From: Mycobacterium asiaticum DSM 44297
GTDB taxonomy: Bacteria; Actinomycetota; Actinomycetes; Mycobacteriales; Mycobacteriaceae
Assembly: GCF_000613245.1 (NCBI RefSeq)
Contig: NZ_HG964937.1
Coordinates: forward strand, 1,612,523 to 1,676,522
Reading direction: 5' to 3'
Length of the DNA stretch: 64,000 nucleotides
Below the pieces are notes generated by a model that ran no database searches, was not told where the DNA came from, and saw only the letters and a program-made list of their open reading frames with translations. A program made the position numbers and the translations under genes. Shown one piece after another: positions 43,997 to 52,562 of this stretch (position 1 is the first letter of the stretch; the number at the start of each line of letters is the position of its first letter).

Positions 43997-45220
43997 ATGA
44001 CCGTTGATACCCACCGCCCCAGCGTGTTCGACATCGACCTGCCGCCGATCGCCTATCACGACGCCCGCGATCCTGAAGAGATGCATCGACTCATCAAGGA
44101 GGCCCGACAGCAGTCACCAATCGCCTTGGGGCCGTTCGGACCTGAGATCCTGACCTATGACCTGGTTCGTTCAGTGCTGCGCGACTCGCGATTCGCTATG
44201 CCGCGCGGGATCGCGTTGGTGGTACAGGGCATCAGCTCCGGGCCACTGTGGGATCGGGTCTGCCGCTTGCTGATCAGTCTTGACGGCGCCGAACATCACC
44301 GCTTGCGTCGCTTGGTCTCTCGGGCGTTCACTCCAAAAGCTGCGGCGCAGATGCGCGGCGCCTGTATCGAGGTGATCACGTCGCTTGTCGACCGGTACGC
44401 GGACGTCGGACGCTGCGACATCGTCACCGATATCGCCCGGTCGTACCCCATTCCGATTATCTGCCAGATGCTGGGTGCTCCTCGAGAGGATTGGTGGCTC
44501 TTTTCGGCATGGGCGGCCGATATCAGTAAAGTGTTCGGGGGCAACGTCGCTGGGTCGGAGTCAACGATTCTGAGAGCTTGGGAACAATTAGAGGCCTATA
44601 TCGAGGCGCTGATCGCCAGCCGCCAAAGGTCGCTCACCGATGACCTGATCTCCGAGCTCATTCGCGCACAGGGCGACGGGCTCACGCATGAGGAATTGGT
44701 GAACCTGGTCGCTATCCTGCTCAACGCCGGAACCGATACGACGCGTCACCAGTTGGCCGCGGCAGTGCAAACCCTGTCCGAACACCCGGACCAGTGGCGA
44801 CTACTCGCTGAGCACCCCGAACTCGCGCCGCAGGCCGTCGAGGAACTGATCCGTCACACACCGATCAGTGTCGGGGTGGTCCGGGTGGCGAGCGAGGACG
44901 TCGCACTCGAGGGCATCAGCATCCCCGCCGGCACCGTCGTTGTGGCGAACACCGCGTCGGCGAACCGCGACGAGACCGTCTACCACCAGCCCGATCGGCT
45001 GGACATCACCCGTCCGGAGCCGAAACCGATGCTGACCCTCGGCGGCGGCGTGCACTATTGCCTGGGTGCGCACCTGGCGAGGGTCGAACTCGCCGAGGCG
45101 CTCCGCGTCATCACTCGCCGTATGGCCAACGTACGGCGCACCGGTCCGGCCCCATGGCGGCCTCCTACCGAAATAATCGGCCCTACAACGCTTCCCATTG
45201 AATTCGATCCTTGCCGCTGA
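43997..45220 (+). CDS. Cytochrome P450
   Basis: 407 residues. The haem loop is LGGGVHYCLGAHLARVEL, the I-helix LLNAGTDTTRHQLAAA and the ExxR motif EELIRHTP. ATG 43997 is preceded 5 bases earlier by AAGGAGG (43985-43991). It is a soluble class I bacterial P450 needing a ferredoxin and reductase; neither is adjacent, although a 3Fe-4S ferredoxin lies 4 kb downstream. Family number not assigned. It is divergent from the cyclase/LuxR regulator with 171 bp between starts. Confidence 0.92.
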   Translation: MTVDTHRPSVFDIDLPPIAYHDARDPEEMHRLIKEARQQSPIALGPFGPEILTYDLVRSVLRDSRFAMPRGIALVVQGISSGPLWDRVCRLLISLDGAEHHRLRRLVSRAFTPKAAAQMRGACIEVITSLVDRYADVGRCDIVTDIARSYPIPIICQMLGAPREDWWLFSAWAADISKVFGGNVAGSESTILRAWEQLEAYIEALIASRQRSLTDDLISELIRAQGDGLTHEELVNLVAILLNAGTDTTRHQLAAAVQTLSEHPDQWRLLAEHPELAPQAVEELIRHTPISVGVVRVASEDVALEGISIPAGTVVVANTASANRDETVYHQPDRLDITRPEPKPMLTLGGGVHYCLGAHLARVELAEALRVITRRMANVRRTGPAPWRPPTEIIGPTTLPIEFDPCR

Positions 45221-45312
45221 TCTTGATGCAACACGAAAACTGATCCATAGTTGATCCACTCACCCACTTTCGGCAATCCTCGACAAGAGCGGAAACACGA
45301 GGAGGGTCGGAC

Positions 45313-45768
45313 GTGGGTGTGGGACAGATCGCGCTGAACAGCGCACCGGTACTGGGCGGCGTGATGCTGGCCATTGCCGCCGGACAGTTCCGTGGGCCGG
45401 ACTTTCGCGGCTTGATCAAACAGGACATGGACCTACTGGAGAGGCTGCCTCCCGAGGCCGCCGAGAGACGGGCCGAGTTGCAGCGCACGATCGACGCCCG
45501 GATCGACGAGCTGATCGAAGCCTCCGATCGGGGCCGAGCCATGCGCAAGGCCGCGGTGTCCTACCGCGGCAACTGGCGCGACATAGTGCTGTTGCTGTGC
45601 GCAGTGCTGTTCACCATCGTCTGGTGGGATGTCAGCCACAGCCGCAGCAACTGGCTGCCGACGTTCATCCTGCTGATCCTGCTGACGGTGGTGACCGCCG
45701 TCTATGCGCTGCGCGGGGTGGCACGTGCGAGCGTGACCATGATCCGCCGGCGGGGCGGCAGACAGTGA
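45313..45768 (+). CDS. Small membrane protein of unknown function
   Basis: 151 residues. After a Gly/Ala-rich N-terminal hydrophobic stretch comes an acidic, probably coiled helix (LIKQDMDLLERLPPEAAERRAELQRTID). Two membrane helices follow near residues 93-112 (VLLLCAVLFTIVWW) and 117-135 (LPTFILLILLTVVTAVYAL), then a basic tail. GTG 45313 follows GGAGG. I do not recognise the family. The stop is 4 bp from the end of the convergent LLM gene. Confidence 0.7.
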   Translation: MGVGQIALNSAPVLGGVMLAIAAGQFRGPDFRGLIKQDMDLLERLPPEAAERRAELQRTIDARIDELIEASDRGRAMRKAAVSYRGNWRDIVLLLCAVLFTIVWWDVSHSRSNWLPTFILLILLTVVTAVYALRGVARASVTMIRRRGGRQ

Positions 45769-45772
45769 CGGG

Positions 45773-46600
45773 CTAGCTACGGAGCGGCACTCCGTCGCGC
45801 CAGGCGATCATCTCACCGAGAGTGCTTAAGTCATAACCCTTTTCGGTCGGCCGGATCTCCGCAGTGAACAGGGTGACGCCTTCCTTGCGGTACAGGTCGG
45901 CCTCGTTCGGGCCGGTCCATGGCACGGCGCGCTCGATGGCGGCGTCGTCACGCTGGGCCGCCTCCGCGTACCACTTGAGCTGCTCGTCTCGGCGACGGAA
46001 CTCGTCGATCGGCTCGACGGTGTGCCAGATGTCGGCGAACCCGGCGACCAACGGGAGGGAGTTGTCCAGGCCCGGACCACCGATGAGTATCGGGATCTCG
46101 CGCAGCGGCGGCGGGATCAGGCGGGCGAGCCGGTTCTCGATGCGGGCCAGACCATCCACGAACAGCCGCAAGCGGTCCCCGGCGGTCGGGTAGGCGTATC
46201 CGTAGCTGGTGTAATCCTTTTCATACCAACCAGATCCGAGTCCAAGGATGAGCCTGCCGCCGCTGATGTGGTCGACCGTGCGGGCCATATCCGCCAGCAG
46301 GTCGGGGTTGCGATAGCCGATGCCGGATACCAGCAGACCGATCTCGACCCGCGTGGTCAGTTCACCCCAGGTGGCCAGGGCAGTCCATCCTTCGAAGTGG
46401 TTGACGTCGTGTTGCTCGGGGAGCAGTCGTGGAACACCGTCTTGGTTCTCGACGAACGGCTTGTGGAAGTGGTCGTATCCGAATACGACGTCGGCCCCCA
46501 TGGCCTCGGCGTCCAGGACCGCTTGACGCCAAGCTGCGTAGCTCGGAGTACCGCCGGGACATAGTTGAACTGCGACACGAGTCGCGCGAGGGGATGTCAT
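45773..46600 (-). CDS. LLM-class F420-dependent oxidoreductase
   Basis: 275 residues with a luciferase-like TIM barrel. Typical blocks are DAEAMGADVVFGYDHFHKP, TRVEIGLLVSGIGYRNPDLLADMARTVDHISGGRLILGLGSGW and IPILIGGPG. Mycobacterial members mostly use cofactor F420, so it is probably F420-dependent rather than FMN-dependent. The start ATG 46600 gives TSPRATRVAVQLCPGG; the frame runs on to 46828 without support. It stands alone, convergent with the small membrane protein gene and divergent from a P450 operon. Substrate unknown. Confidence 0.87.
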   Translation of the reverse strand: MTSPRATRVAVQLCPGGTPSYAAWRQAVLDAEAMGADVVFGYDHFHKPFVENQDGVPRLLPEQHDVNHFEGWTALATWGELTTRVEIGLLVSGIGYRNPDLLADMARTVDHISGGRLILGLGSGWYEKDYTSYGYAYPTAGDRLRLFVDGLARIENRLARLIPPPLREIPILIGGPGLDNSLPLVAGFADIWHTVEPIDEFRRRDEQLKWYAEAAQRDDAAIERAVPWTGPNEADLYRKEGVTLFTAEIRPTEKGYDLSTLGEMIAWRDGVPLRS

Positions 46601-46813
46601 CGAGACCTCTGTGGTTCGGGCAGCCGGAATGGATCCGACGTGGCGTAAGCGTCGAGCAGCGGGCCCCCCGCTCTGGCCACGCTGCCAGAGCAACCTCAGT
46701 TCAAAGCAAGTGCGGAAAAAACCAACGCGCGCGGTCGGCGAGTTATTTCCAGCAACTATAAATCCTGGTGAGAAGGCATTGCCCGGGGGTCGGCACGGTG
46801 CCAGGCTAACCAC

Positions 46814-48004
46814 ATGACAGAAGCCCAAGGGTTCGTCGACCAGGCCATGGTGGGCCTGGCCGAGCCTCAGCCCATGTACAAGGCGTTGCGCGAATCGGCG
46901 CCAGTGTTGCGCTCACCGCAAGCGGTGGTGTTGAGCCGGCTTTCCGACATCGAGATGGCCCTCAAGCGGACCGACCTTTTCTCTTCGAACATGGACGCCG
47001 TCGACCTCGGCAATCTGCGGCCGTTGATTCCGCTGCAGGTCGACCCGCCCGACCATGCGAAATACCGGCGCATTCTCGATCCGCTGTTCACCCCGCGGGA
47101 GATGGCTCGACGGGAGCCGCAGGTCACTGCGCTGGTGAACGAGATGATCGACCGCTTCGCCGATCGGGGCGAGTGCGACTTCCACGCCGAGTTCGCGGTG
47201 CCCCTGCCTTGTACCGTCTTTCTGCAGCTGCTGGGTCTTCCGCTGCAGGATCTGGACAAGTTCCTGGAATGGAAGGACGGGGTGATCCGTCCGGACGGCG
47301 CCACCGATTGGGACGACCGCCACGCCGCTTCAGCGCCGGTCGCGTTGCAGATCTACGAATACTTCGACCGTGCCATCGACGATCACATCGCGAGTCCGCG
47401 CGACGACGTGTTGTCGGCGATGATCGCCGCGGACCTCAAGGACGAGGACGGTGCGCCGAAGAAGCTGACCCGCGAGGAGCTACTTGACATCTGTTTCCTG
47501 TTCCTCATCGCTGGACTGGACACGGTGACCGACTCCCTTGACTGCTTCTTCGTGTTTTTGGCCCGCCACCCCGAGCACCGTCACCAGCTCGTCGAGCAAC
47601 CCGACATCCTTCCGCACGCCATCGAGGAGCTGCTGCGCTGGGAGACACCGGTACCCGGCGTCGCCCGGGTCGCCATGCAAGAGGTCGAAGTCGGTGGCTG
47701 CCCGATCCACAAGGGCGACCGGGTGAGCCCACTGCTCGGCGCTGCCAACACGGATCCGGCGGAGTTCCCCGAGCCCGAACTCGTCGACTTCGCCCGTAAC
47801 CCGAACCGGCACCGCGCCTTTGGCGGCGGACCACACCGCTGCCTCGGTTCTCACCTGGCCCGCATGGAACTGCGGGTGGCCTTGCGTGAATTCCATCGCC
47901 GCATCCCGGATTACGAGATTCCGCCCGGCACCGAATTGAAGTACACCGCCGCACTGCGCTCCGTGGAATCCCTGCCGCTGACGTTCCCGGTTGCCTTGCG
48001 ATGA
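46814..48004 (+). CDS. Cytochrome P450 paired with a ferredoxin
   Basis: 396 residues. The haem loop is FGGGPHRCLGSHLARMEL, the I-helix LFLIAGLDTVTDSLD and the ExxR motif EELLRWET. The AGLDT pattern in place of AGxxT with Glu/Asp-Thr is seen in CYP143-like proteins, but the overall sequence is not CYP143 as I remember it. The TGA stop overlaps the ferredoxin ATG by 4 bp (ATGA), so the pair is translated together and the ferredoxin is very probably its electron donor. Confidence 0.92.
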   Translation: MTEAQGFVDQAMVGLAEPQPMYKALRESAPVLRSPQAVVLSRLSDIEMALKRTDLFSSNMDAVDLGNLRPLIPLQVDPPDHAKYRRILDPLFTPREMARREPQVTALVNEMIDRFADRGECDFHAEFAVPLPCTVFLQLLGLPLQDLDKFLEWKDGVIRPDGATDWDDRHAASAPVALQIYEYFDRAIDDHIASPRDDVLSAMIAADLKDEDGAPKKLTREELLDICFLFLIAGLDTVTDSLDCFFVFLARHPEHRHQLVEQPDILPHAIEELLRWETPVPGVARVAMQEVEVGGCPIHKGDRVSPLLGAANTDPAEFPEPELVDFARNPNRHRAFGGGPHRCLGSHLARMELRVALREFHRRIPDYEIPPGTELKYTAALRSVESLPLTFPVALR

Positions 48005-48195
48005 CCCGTATTTCGATCGACGCCGACCGTTGTGTCGGGCATGGACGCTGCTATTCCCTGGCTCCAGACGTCTTCGACGCCGACGAGGTGGGGCATTCGG
48101 TCCTGCGCGTCGAGGAGGTGTCCGGAGAACTCGAGCAGCACGCTGTGGCGGGTGCGCAGAACTGTCCGGAAGAGGCGATCACCCTGACTTCGTGA
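48001..48195 (+). CDS. 3Fe-4S ferredoxin
   Basis: 64 residues. The cluster ligands are in CVGHGRC near residue 11 and NCPEEAI near the C-terminus, the three-cysteine pattern of P450-partner 3Fe-4S ferredoxins where the fourth cysteine is replaced by His (CxxHxxC). It passes electrons from a ferredoxin reductase to the coupled P450. It starts inside the stop codon of that gene. Confidence 0.93.
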   Translation: MTRISIDADRCVGHGRCYSLAPDVFDADEVGHSVLRVEEVSGELEQHAVAGAQNCPEEAITLTS

Positions 48196-48251
48196 GCTCG
48201 CGCTGGTTCGCTAGGTACGCTGACGCAAATCACGAGAAGGGATGTCCGCCC

Positions 48252-49040
48252 ATGGAGCCAAGCGCACTCGATCCAGTAGCCAGCGAACGTTTGTCGCATG
48301 CCGCGAAGTCATGGACGTCTGACCTGTCGATCAACGAGTTCGCGCTGCTGCACGGGGCCGGCTTCGAACCGATCGAGCTGGTGATGGGCGTATCGGTGTA
48401 CCACGTCGGATATCAGTTCACCGGGATGCGTCAGCAACAGGAACTGGGCGTGCTGACCGAGGCGACCTACCGCGCACGCTGGAATGCGATGGCCCGCATG
48501 CAGGCCGAAGCCGATGCGCTGCAGGCCGACGGCATCGTGGGTGTCCGACTCAGCTGGCGCCATCACGGCGAGGGCGGCGAACACCTGGAGTTCATGGCCG
48601 TCGGCACCGCGGTGCGCTACACCGAGAAGCCGGGTGCGTTCCGCCGGCCCAACGGTCAGGCGTTTTCCAGCCACCTGTCGGGTCAGGACATGGTGACGCT
48701 GTTGCGGTCGGGCCACACGCCGGTGGCGTTCGTGATGGGCAACTGCGTGTTTCACATTGCGGTGCAGGGCTTCATGCAGACGCTCAAGCAGATGGGCCGC
48801 AACATGGAGATGCCGCAGTGGACGCAGGGCAACTACCAGGCCCGAGAGCTGGCGATGTCCCGCATGCAGACCGAGGCCGAGCGCGACGGCGCCACCGGCG
48901 TGGTCGGCGTGCACTTCGCCATCTCGAACTACGCCTGGGGACACCACACGGTGGAGTTCTACACCGCAGGAACGGCCGTGCGCCGCACCGGTAGCGGCGA
49001 GACGATCAAGCCGACGTTCGTCCTGCCGATGGATAACTGA
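48252..49040 (+). CDS. Tandem YbjQ-like (heavy-metal-binding-domain) protein
   Basis: 262 residues containing two copies of a YbjQ/UPF0145-like unit. The first runs from LLHGAGFEPIELVMGVSVYHVG to the VRLSWRHHGEG stretch. The second runs from LLRSGHTPVAFVMGNCVFHIA to VGVHFAISNYAWGHHTVEFY. YbjQ proteins form ring-shaped pentamers and have no proven activity. ATG 48252 is the first start in frame after the ferredoxin gene; its stop shares one base with the next gene. The P450-ferredoxin operon context is its only functional clue. Confidence 0.8.
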   Translation: MEPSALDPVASERLSHAAKSWTSDLSINEFALLHGAGFEPIELVMGVSVYHVGYQFTGMRQQQELGVLTEATYRARWNAMARMQAEADALQADGIVGVRLSWRHHGEGGEHLEFMAVGTAVRYTEKPGAFRRPNGQAFSSHLSGQDMVTLLRSGHTPVAFVMGNCVFHIAVQGFMQTLKQMGRNMEMPQWTQGNYQARELAMSRMQTEAERDGATGVVGVHFAISNYAWGHHTVEFYTAGTAVRRTGSGETIKPTFVLPMDN

Positions 49041-49423
49041 TGGTCGAGTTCGACGCCGAGCGGGTCAGTCGAACGATCGCGGGTGCGCTCTCGGGGCCCG
49101 GCGGGGTCGCGCTGGTGGTGAACGTGTTCGCCGGGTTGCCCGGAGTCATCCATACACCGGCGCGGCGTGGCCTGTTCTCCTCCAGCCCTGAACGCATCCA
49201 GATCGGTGATTGGCGTTACGAGATAGCACGCGACGGCCGGCTGCTGGCCGGGCACGTCGTGAACGGCATCGTGATCGCCGAGGACATCCTGCTTGCCGAC
49301 GCGGTAGGCCCGCACATCACCCGTGCGCTCAGCCAGATCGTCGCGCGGTACGGCGCCACGGTGATCCCGAACATCAACGCAGCCGTCGAGATCCTCGGCA
49401 CCAGCACCGGGTATCAATACTGA
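49040..49423 (+). CDS. Conserved small protein (DUF5073-like)
   Basis: 127 residues, starting with the one-base overlap TGATG after the YbjQ-like gene. It has alternating strands (VALVVNVFAGLPGVIHTP, GDWRYEIARDGRLLAGHVV) and a C-terminal helix (LLADAVGPHITRALSQIVARYG). No signal, membrane helix or catalytic motif. The family assignment to DUF5073 is from memory. It closes the P450-ferredoxin-YbjQ operon; the cyclase gene converges 27 bp later. Confidence 0.65.
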   Translation: MVEFDAERVSRTIAGALSGPGGVALVVNVFAGLPGVIHTPARRGLFSSSPERIQIGDWRYEIARDGRLLAGHVVNGIVIAEDILLADAVGPHITRALSQIVARYGATVIPNINAAVEILGTSTGYQY

Positions 49424-49450
49424 TCTTTTCGAATCAACTGCGCCCGATAG

Positions 49451-50998
49451 TTATTCAACATCCGACCGGGGCACCACGATATCGGTGGGACTGTCCCGAC
49501 CCCGCAGCACGGTGGTGGTCAGCGTGCGCCAGTGGCGGGCCTCGGCTGCCGAAGCGCGACGCAGCGCGGCACCGGATGCCGCCACGCCGCTCTCTTGCTT
49601 CGCCACCTCGGTGAGCCGGGCCGCCTCGTTGACTGGGTCACCAATGACGGTGTATTCGTAACGGCGCGATTCGCCGATGTTGCCGGCGACGACCGTGCCC
49701 GCCGACACCCCGATGCCCGCTGTGACGGCTGAATGGTTGAGCCGGCAGCCCAATTCACGGGCGGCCGCCAGGGCCTTCCCGGCACAGTCGGCTAACTCCA
49801 CCGGAGCGCCGAAAATCGCCAGTGCGGCGTCTCCTTCGAATTTGTTGATCAACCCCTGGTGCCGCTCGACGACGTCGACCACCACCGCGAAGAAGTCGTT
49901 GAGTAGCGCGACCAACTCTTCGGCGGACATCCGCTCGGCCAGCCGGGACGAGCCCACCAGATCCACGAACAACGCCGCAGCTTCACAGCTGACACCGCCG
50001 AGCGTTGCTTGCAGCCCGTCTCGTGAAGCGCTCTGCTCGGCCAGCCGCGCCACGTCATGCCCGACGTGCCGGCCGAACAGCTCGCGCAGCTGCTCGCGCT
50101 CGCGCAGACCCGCCGCCATTGTGTTGAACCCGGCCTGCAGCAGCCCGAGTTCGGAAGCGTCGAAAACCGGGACAGTGACATCGAAGTCGCCGCGCTGTAC
50201 CCGCGCCATCCCCTGGCGGACCTCGTCGATGGGATCGGCGCTCACCGCGCCGGTGAACGCCGTGATAGCCAATCCGCTGAGGGCCGCACACCCGCCGAGC
50301 GTCAGCACCACGATCGCCAGTCGTTCCGCCGAATAGTCAATGACGAGTGCGCTGGCACCGACGAGCAGCAGCTCCAGCAGCGGTACACCGGTGCCCAGCG
50401 TCCAGGCCGCGACCGCGCGTAGCCGGAGTCCGGGTCCGCGGGCGCGAGACGGCGGGCTGTGGGTGAGCAACTCGGCCACCGACGAGCGCAGCACCCTCGT
50501 GCCCAACCAGTACGCCACCGGGCTGGTGACGACACCGCCCAGCAGTATCGCGATTCCCAACGTGGTCGCCAACCACGGCGCACCGAGGTTGACCACCACC
50601 ATGACCACCGCTGCCCCCGCCCAGATCACACCCTGGATCAGCGCCATGCGGAACGGAATGGCCAACAGCAGCCGCTTTCGCGCCTCGGCCTCGTCGCCGC
50701 CGGCGCGGTACGTCGTCGCGAGCACTCCGCAAACGACCGCGATCGGGGTGGCGACACCGACGTAAACGGCCGCGACCAACATGTTGAGCACCATGACGTG
50801 CCGTTCACTGATCGCGTGGGCGGTGGGCAACGCCCAGAAGGTGGTTACCGCGATTACCGCAGCGCCCAACACATTTGGGGACAGGATCGCTACCAGGAGG
50901 ATGGCGCGGGTACGCCATGCAACGGGCCACCTTCTGCCGCGCAGCCGCGCCCGCCAGTGGTTCACGGCTATTAACCTGCCTGACAAACGCGGCGGCAT
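49451..50998 (-). CDS. Membrane-bound adenylate cyclase with HAMP domain
   Basis: 515 residues. Six hydrophobic segments in the first 260 residues are followed by a HAMP linker (ADPIDEVRQGMARVQRGDFDV). The class III cyclase domain is complete: metal Asp in LFVDLVGSSRLAE, substrate Lys and second Asp in NKFEGDAALA, and YTVIGDPVNEAARL with the adenine Asp, Asn and Arg. It is therefore expected to be active, like Rv1318c-Rv1320c and Rv3645. ATG 50998 is chosen; TTG 51004 is also in frame and no clear ribosome site exists. It lies 25 bp after the wax-ester synthase gene. Confidence 0.9.
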   Translation of the reverse strand: MPPRLSGRLIAVNHWRARLRGRRWPVAWRTRAILLVAILSPNVLGAAVIAVTTFWALPTAHAISERHVMVLNMLVAAVYVGVATPIAVVCGVLATTYRAGGDEAEARKRLLLAIPFRMALIQGVIWAGAAVVMVVVNLGAPWLATTLGIAILLGGVVTSPVAYWLGTRVLRSSVAELLTHSPPSRARGPGLRLRAVAAWTLGTGVPLLELLLVGASALVIDYSAERLAIVVLTLGGCAALSGLAITAFTGAVSADPIDEVRQGMARVQRGDFDVTVPVFDASELGLLQAGFNTMAAGLREREQLRELFGRHVGHDVARLAEQSASRDGLQATLGGVSCEAAALFVDLVGSSRLAERMSAEELVALLNDFFAVVVDVVERHQGLINKFEGDAALAIFGAPVELADCAGKALAAARELGCRLNHSAVTAGIGVSAGTVVAGNIGESRRYEYTVIGDPVNEAARLTEVAKQESGVAASGAALRRASAAEARHWRTLTTTVLRGRDSPTDIVVPRSDVE

Positions 50999-51023
50999 CA
51001 ACAACCGCGCCCGTCATGAGCGC

Positions 51024-52433
51024 TCAGTCCTCCGTATGCCGCCGTTCGTCTCGTTCCAACCGGGCGCCGCACTCCAGCAGTTCTTTGAGGGCGTCCGGGA
51101 ACGCGTCGGCCATATCCCAGAGGTCCGGCAGCAGATCCGGGCAGGAGATGATGCCGATGCCCAGCGTCCCGTTGAGCGACATCACGGTGATGTTGAGCCC
51201 GGCGCCGCCGAGCAGCGGGCCGAGCGGGTACATCGACTCCAGACGGCATCCGAGGAAGTACAGCTGCCCCTGCGGTCCCGGGACATTGGACAGAATCATG
51301 TTGTAGACGGGGCTGGTAGACAACGGGATTCGGGGCAGAATCCGCATTGCCGCGCCGAACATCGTCTGGCCGCCGAACTCCGTCCAGTCATGTAGCAGCG
51401 TGGGCCCCATTGCCGCGGTATGTTCCTTAGCTGCGCAATTGCCGGCGGCCATCCGACGGATGCGTTCCACCGGATCGCTGATCTGGGTTTCCAGCCGACA
51501 GAACATCCAGGTGGTCTGGTTGCGTCCGGGGCGATCGGACTTGTCGCGCACCGAAACCGGGACTGTGGCCACCAGCGGGACATCGGGCAGCTCGCCCTGC
51601 TGGAGCAGGAAGCGCCGCAGCACTCCCGCGCACAACGCCGTCACCACGTCGTTCACGGTGACCCCGAATTGGTTCTTCACCCGCTTCACGTCGCGCATGT
51701 CCAGCTCGGTGTACGCGACGTTGCGATAGCGGGTCAGCGGGCCGTTGAACGGAGTCGGTGGCGCAGAAAAAGGTGCTGCCATCGTTCGTCCGTCCCGGGC
51801 CCGGATCAGCGTCTGGGCGACCGTCACCGCCGTTGCCGGTAAAACCGTCGCCAGTCGCAGCGGTCGTTTCGCCACATTGAGGAATCCGCTCGCTGCGATC
51901 TGCAGCAGGCTGGCCCGCCCGGCGCCGGGCACCGGGCGCGGCGCGGGCGCGTCCGGCACCGCGCTGCACAACTGCGCGAGCAGGTTGGCACCGGCGACAC
52001 CGTCGACCACCGAGTGGTGCACCTTGAGCAACACCGTCAATCGGTCGTCACGAGCGCCGCCCTCGATCACCCACATTTCCCACAGGGGGTGGTCGCGGTC
52101 CAGGGGCAAGCCGGCGATATGCCCGCAGATCTCGGAAATCTCGCGCCGGCCCCCCGGATCCGGCGCCGCAACCCGGTGCAGGTGCCGACGCAGTTCGAAA
52201 CCCTCGTCGTCCACCCAGACCGGGTGGTCGGGGTTCCATTGGGTGTCCGCCAGCTTCATCCGGAACTCCGGGACCGCCTTGACATGTCTGGCCAACATCG
52301 CCCGCAACCGCGGGTACGAATAACCCCCGGGCATCGTGGATGGGTCGAGTTCCAGGACACAGCACACGTTCAGCGGCTGAGTCGGAGTCTCCATGTAGAG
52401 AAAGAAAGCATCAAGTCCGCTTAATCGTTCCAT
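51024..52433 (-). CDS. WS/DGAT wax ester synthase/diacylglycerol acyltransferase (Rv1760-like)
   Basis: 469 residues. The catalytic HHxxxDG appears in VHHSVVDGVAGANL. MERLSGLDAFFLYMETP at the start and the C-terminal LILSNVPGPQGQ-like and GLNITVMSLNGTLGIGI blocks are standard for the family. It makes triacylglycerol or wax esters from acyl-CoA for lipid storage. The whole sequence reads like Rv1760, which also lies in the Rv1757-Rv1769 region in M. tuberculosis. It is upstream of, and probably transcribed with, the adenylate cyclase gene. Confidence 0.92.
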   Translation of the reverse strand: MERLSGLDAFFLYMETPTQPLNVCCVLELDPSTMPGGYSYPRLRAMLARHVKAVPEFRMKLADTQWNPDHPVWVDDEGFELRRHLHRVAAPDPGGRREISEICGHIAGLPLDRDHPLWEMWVIEGGARDDRLTVLLKVHHSVVDGVAGANLLAQLCSAVPDAPAPRPVPGAGRASLLQIAASGFLNVAKRPLRLATVLPATAVTVAQTLIRARDGRTMAAPFSAPPTPFNGPLTRYRNVAYTELDMRDVKRVKNQFGVTVNDVVTALCAGVLRRFLLQQGELPDVPLVATVPVSVRDKSDRPGRNQTTWMFCRLETQISDPVERIRRMAAGNCAAKEHTAAMGPTLLHDWTEFGGQTMFGAAMRILPRIPLSTSPVYNMILSNVPGPQGQLYFLGCRLESMYPLGPLLGGAGLNITVMSLNGTLGIGIISCPDLLPDLWDMADAFPDALKELLECGARLERDERRHTED

Positions 52434-52562
52434 AGCCGCCTGCTCGACTAGTTAACGTGCAAAACGTGTTTTCCCGATAAACACCCCGGCCCGAAATGTC
52501 CCGCGCTCCCCATCGAGCTTCTGCACCGAGGTTCCGCACCGCGTACCCCGCCTATCCCGCGG

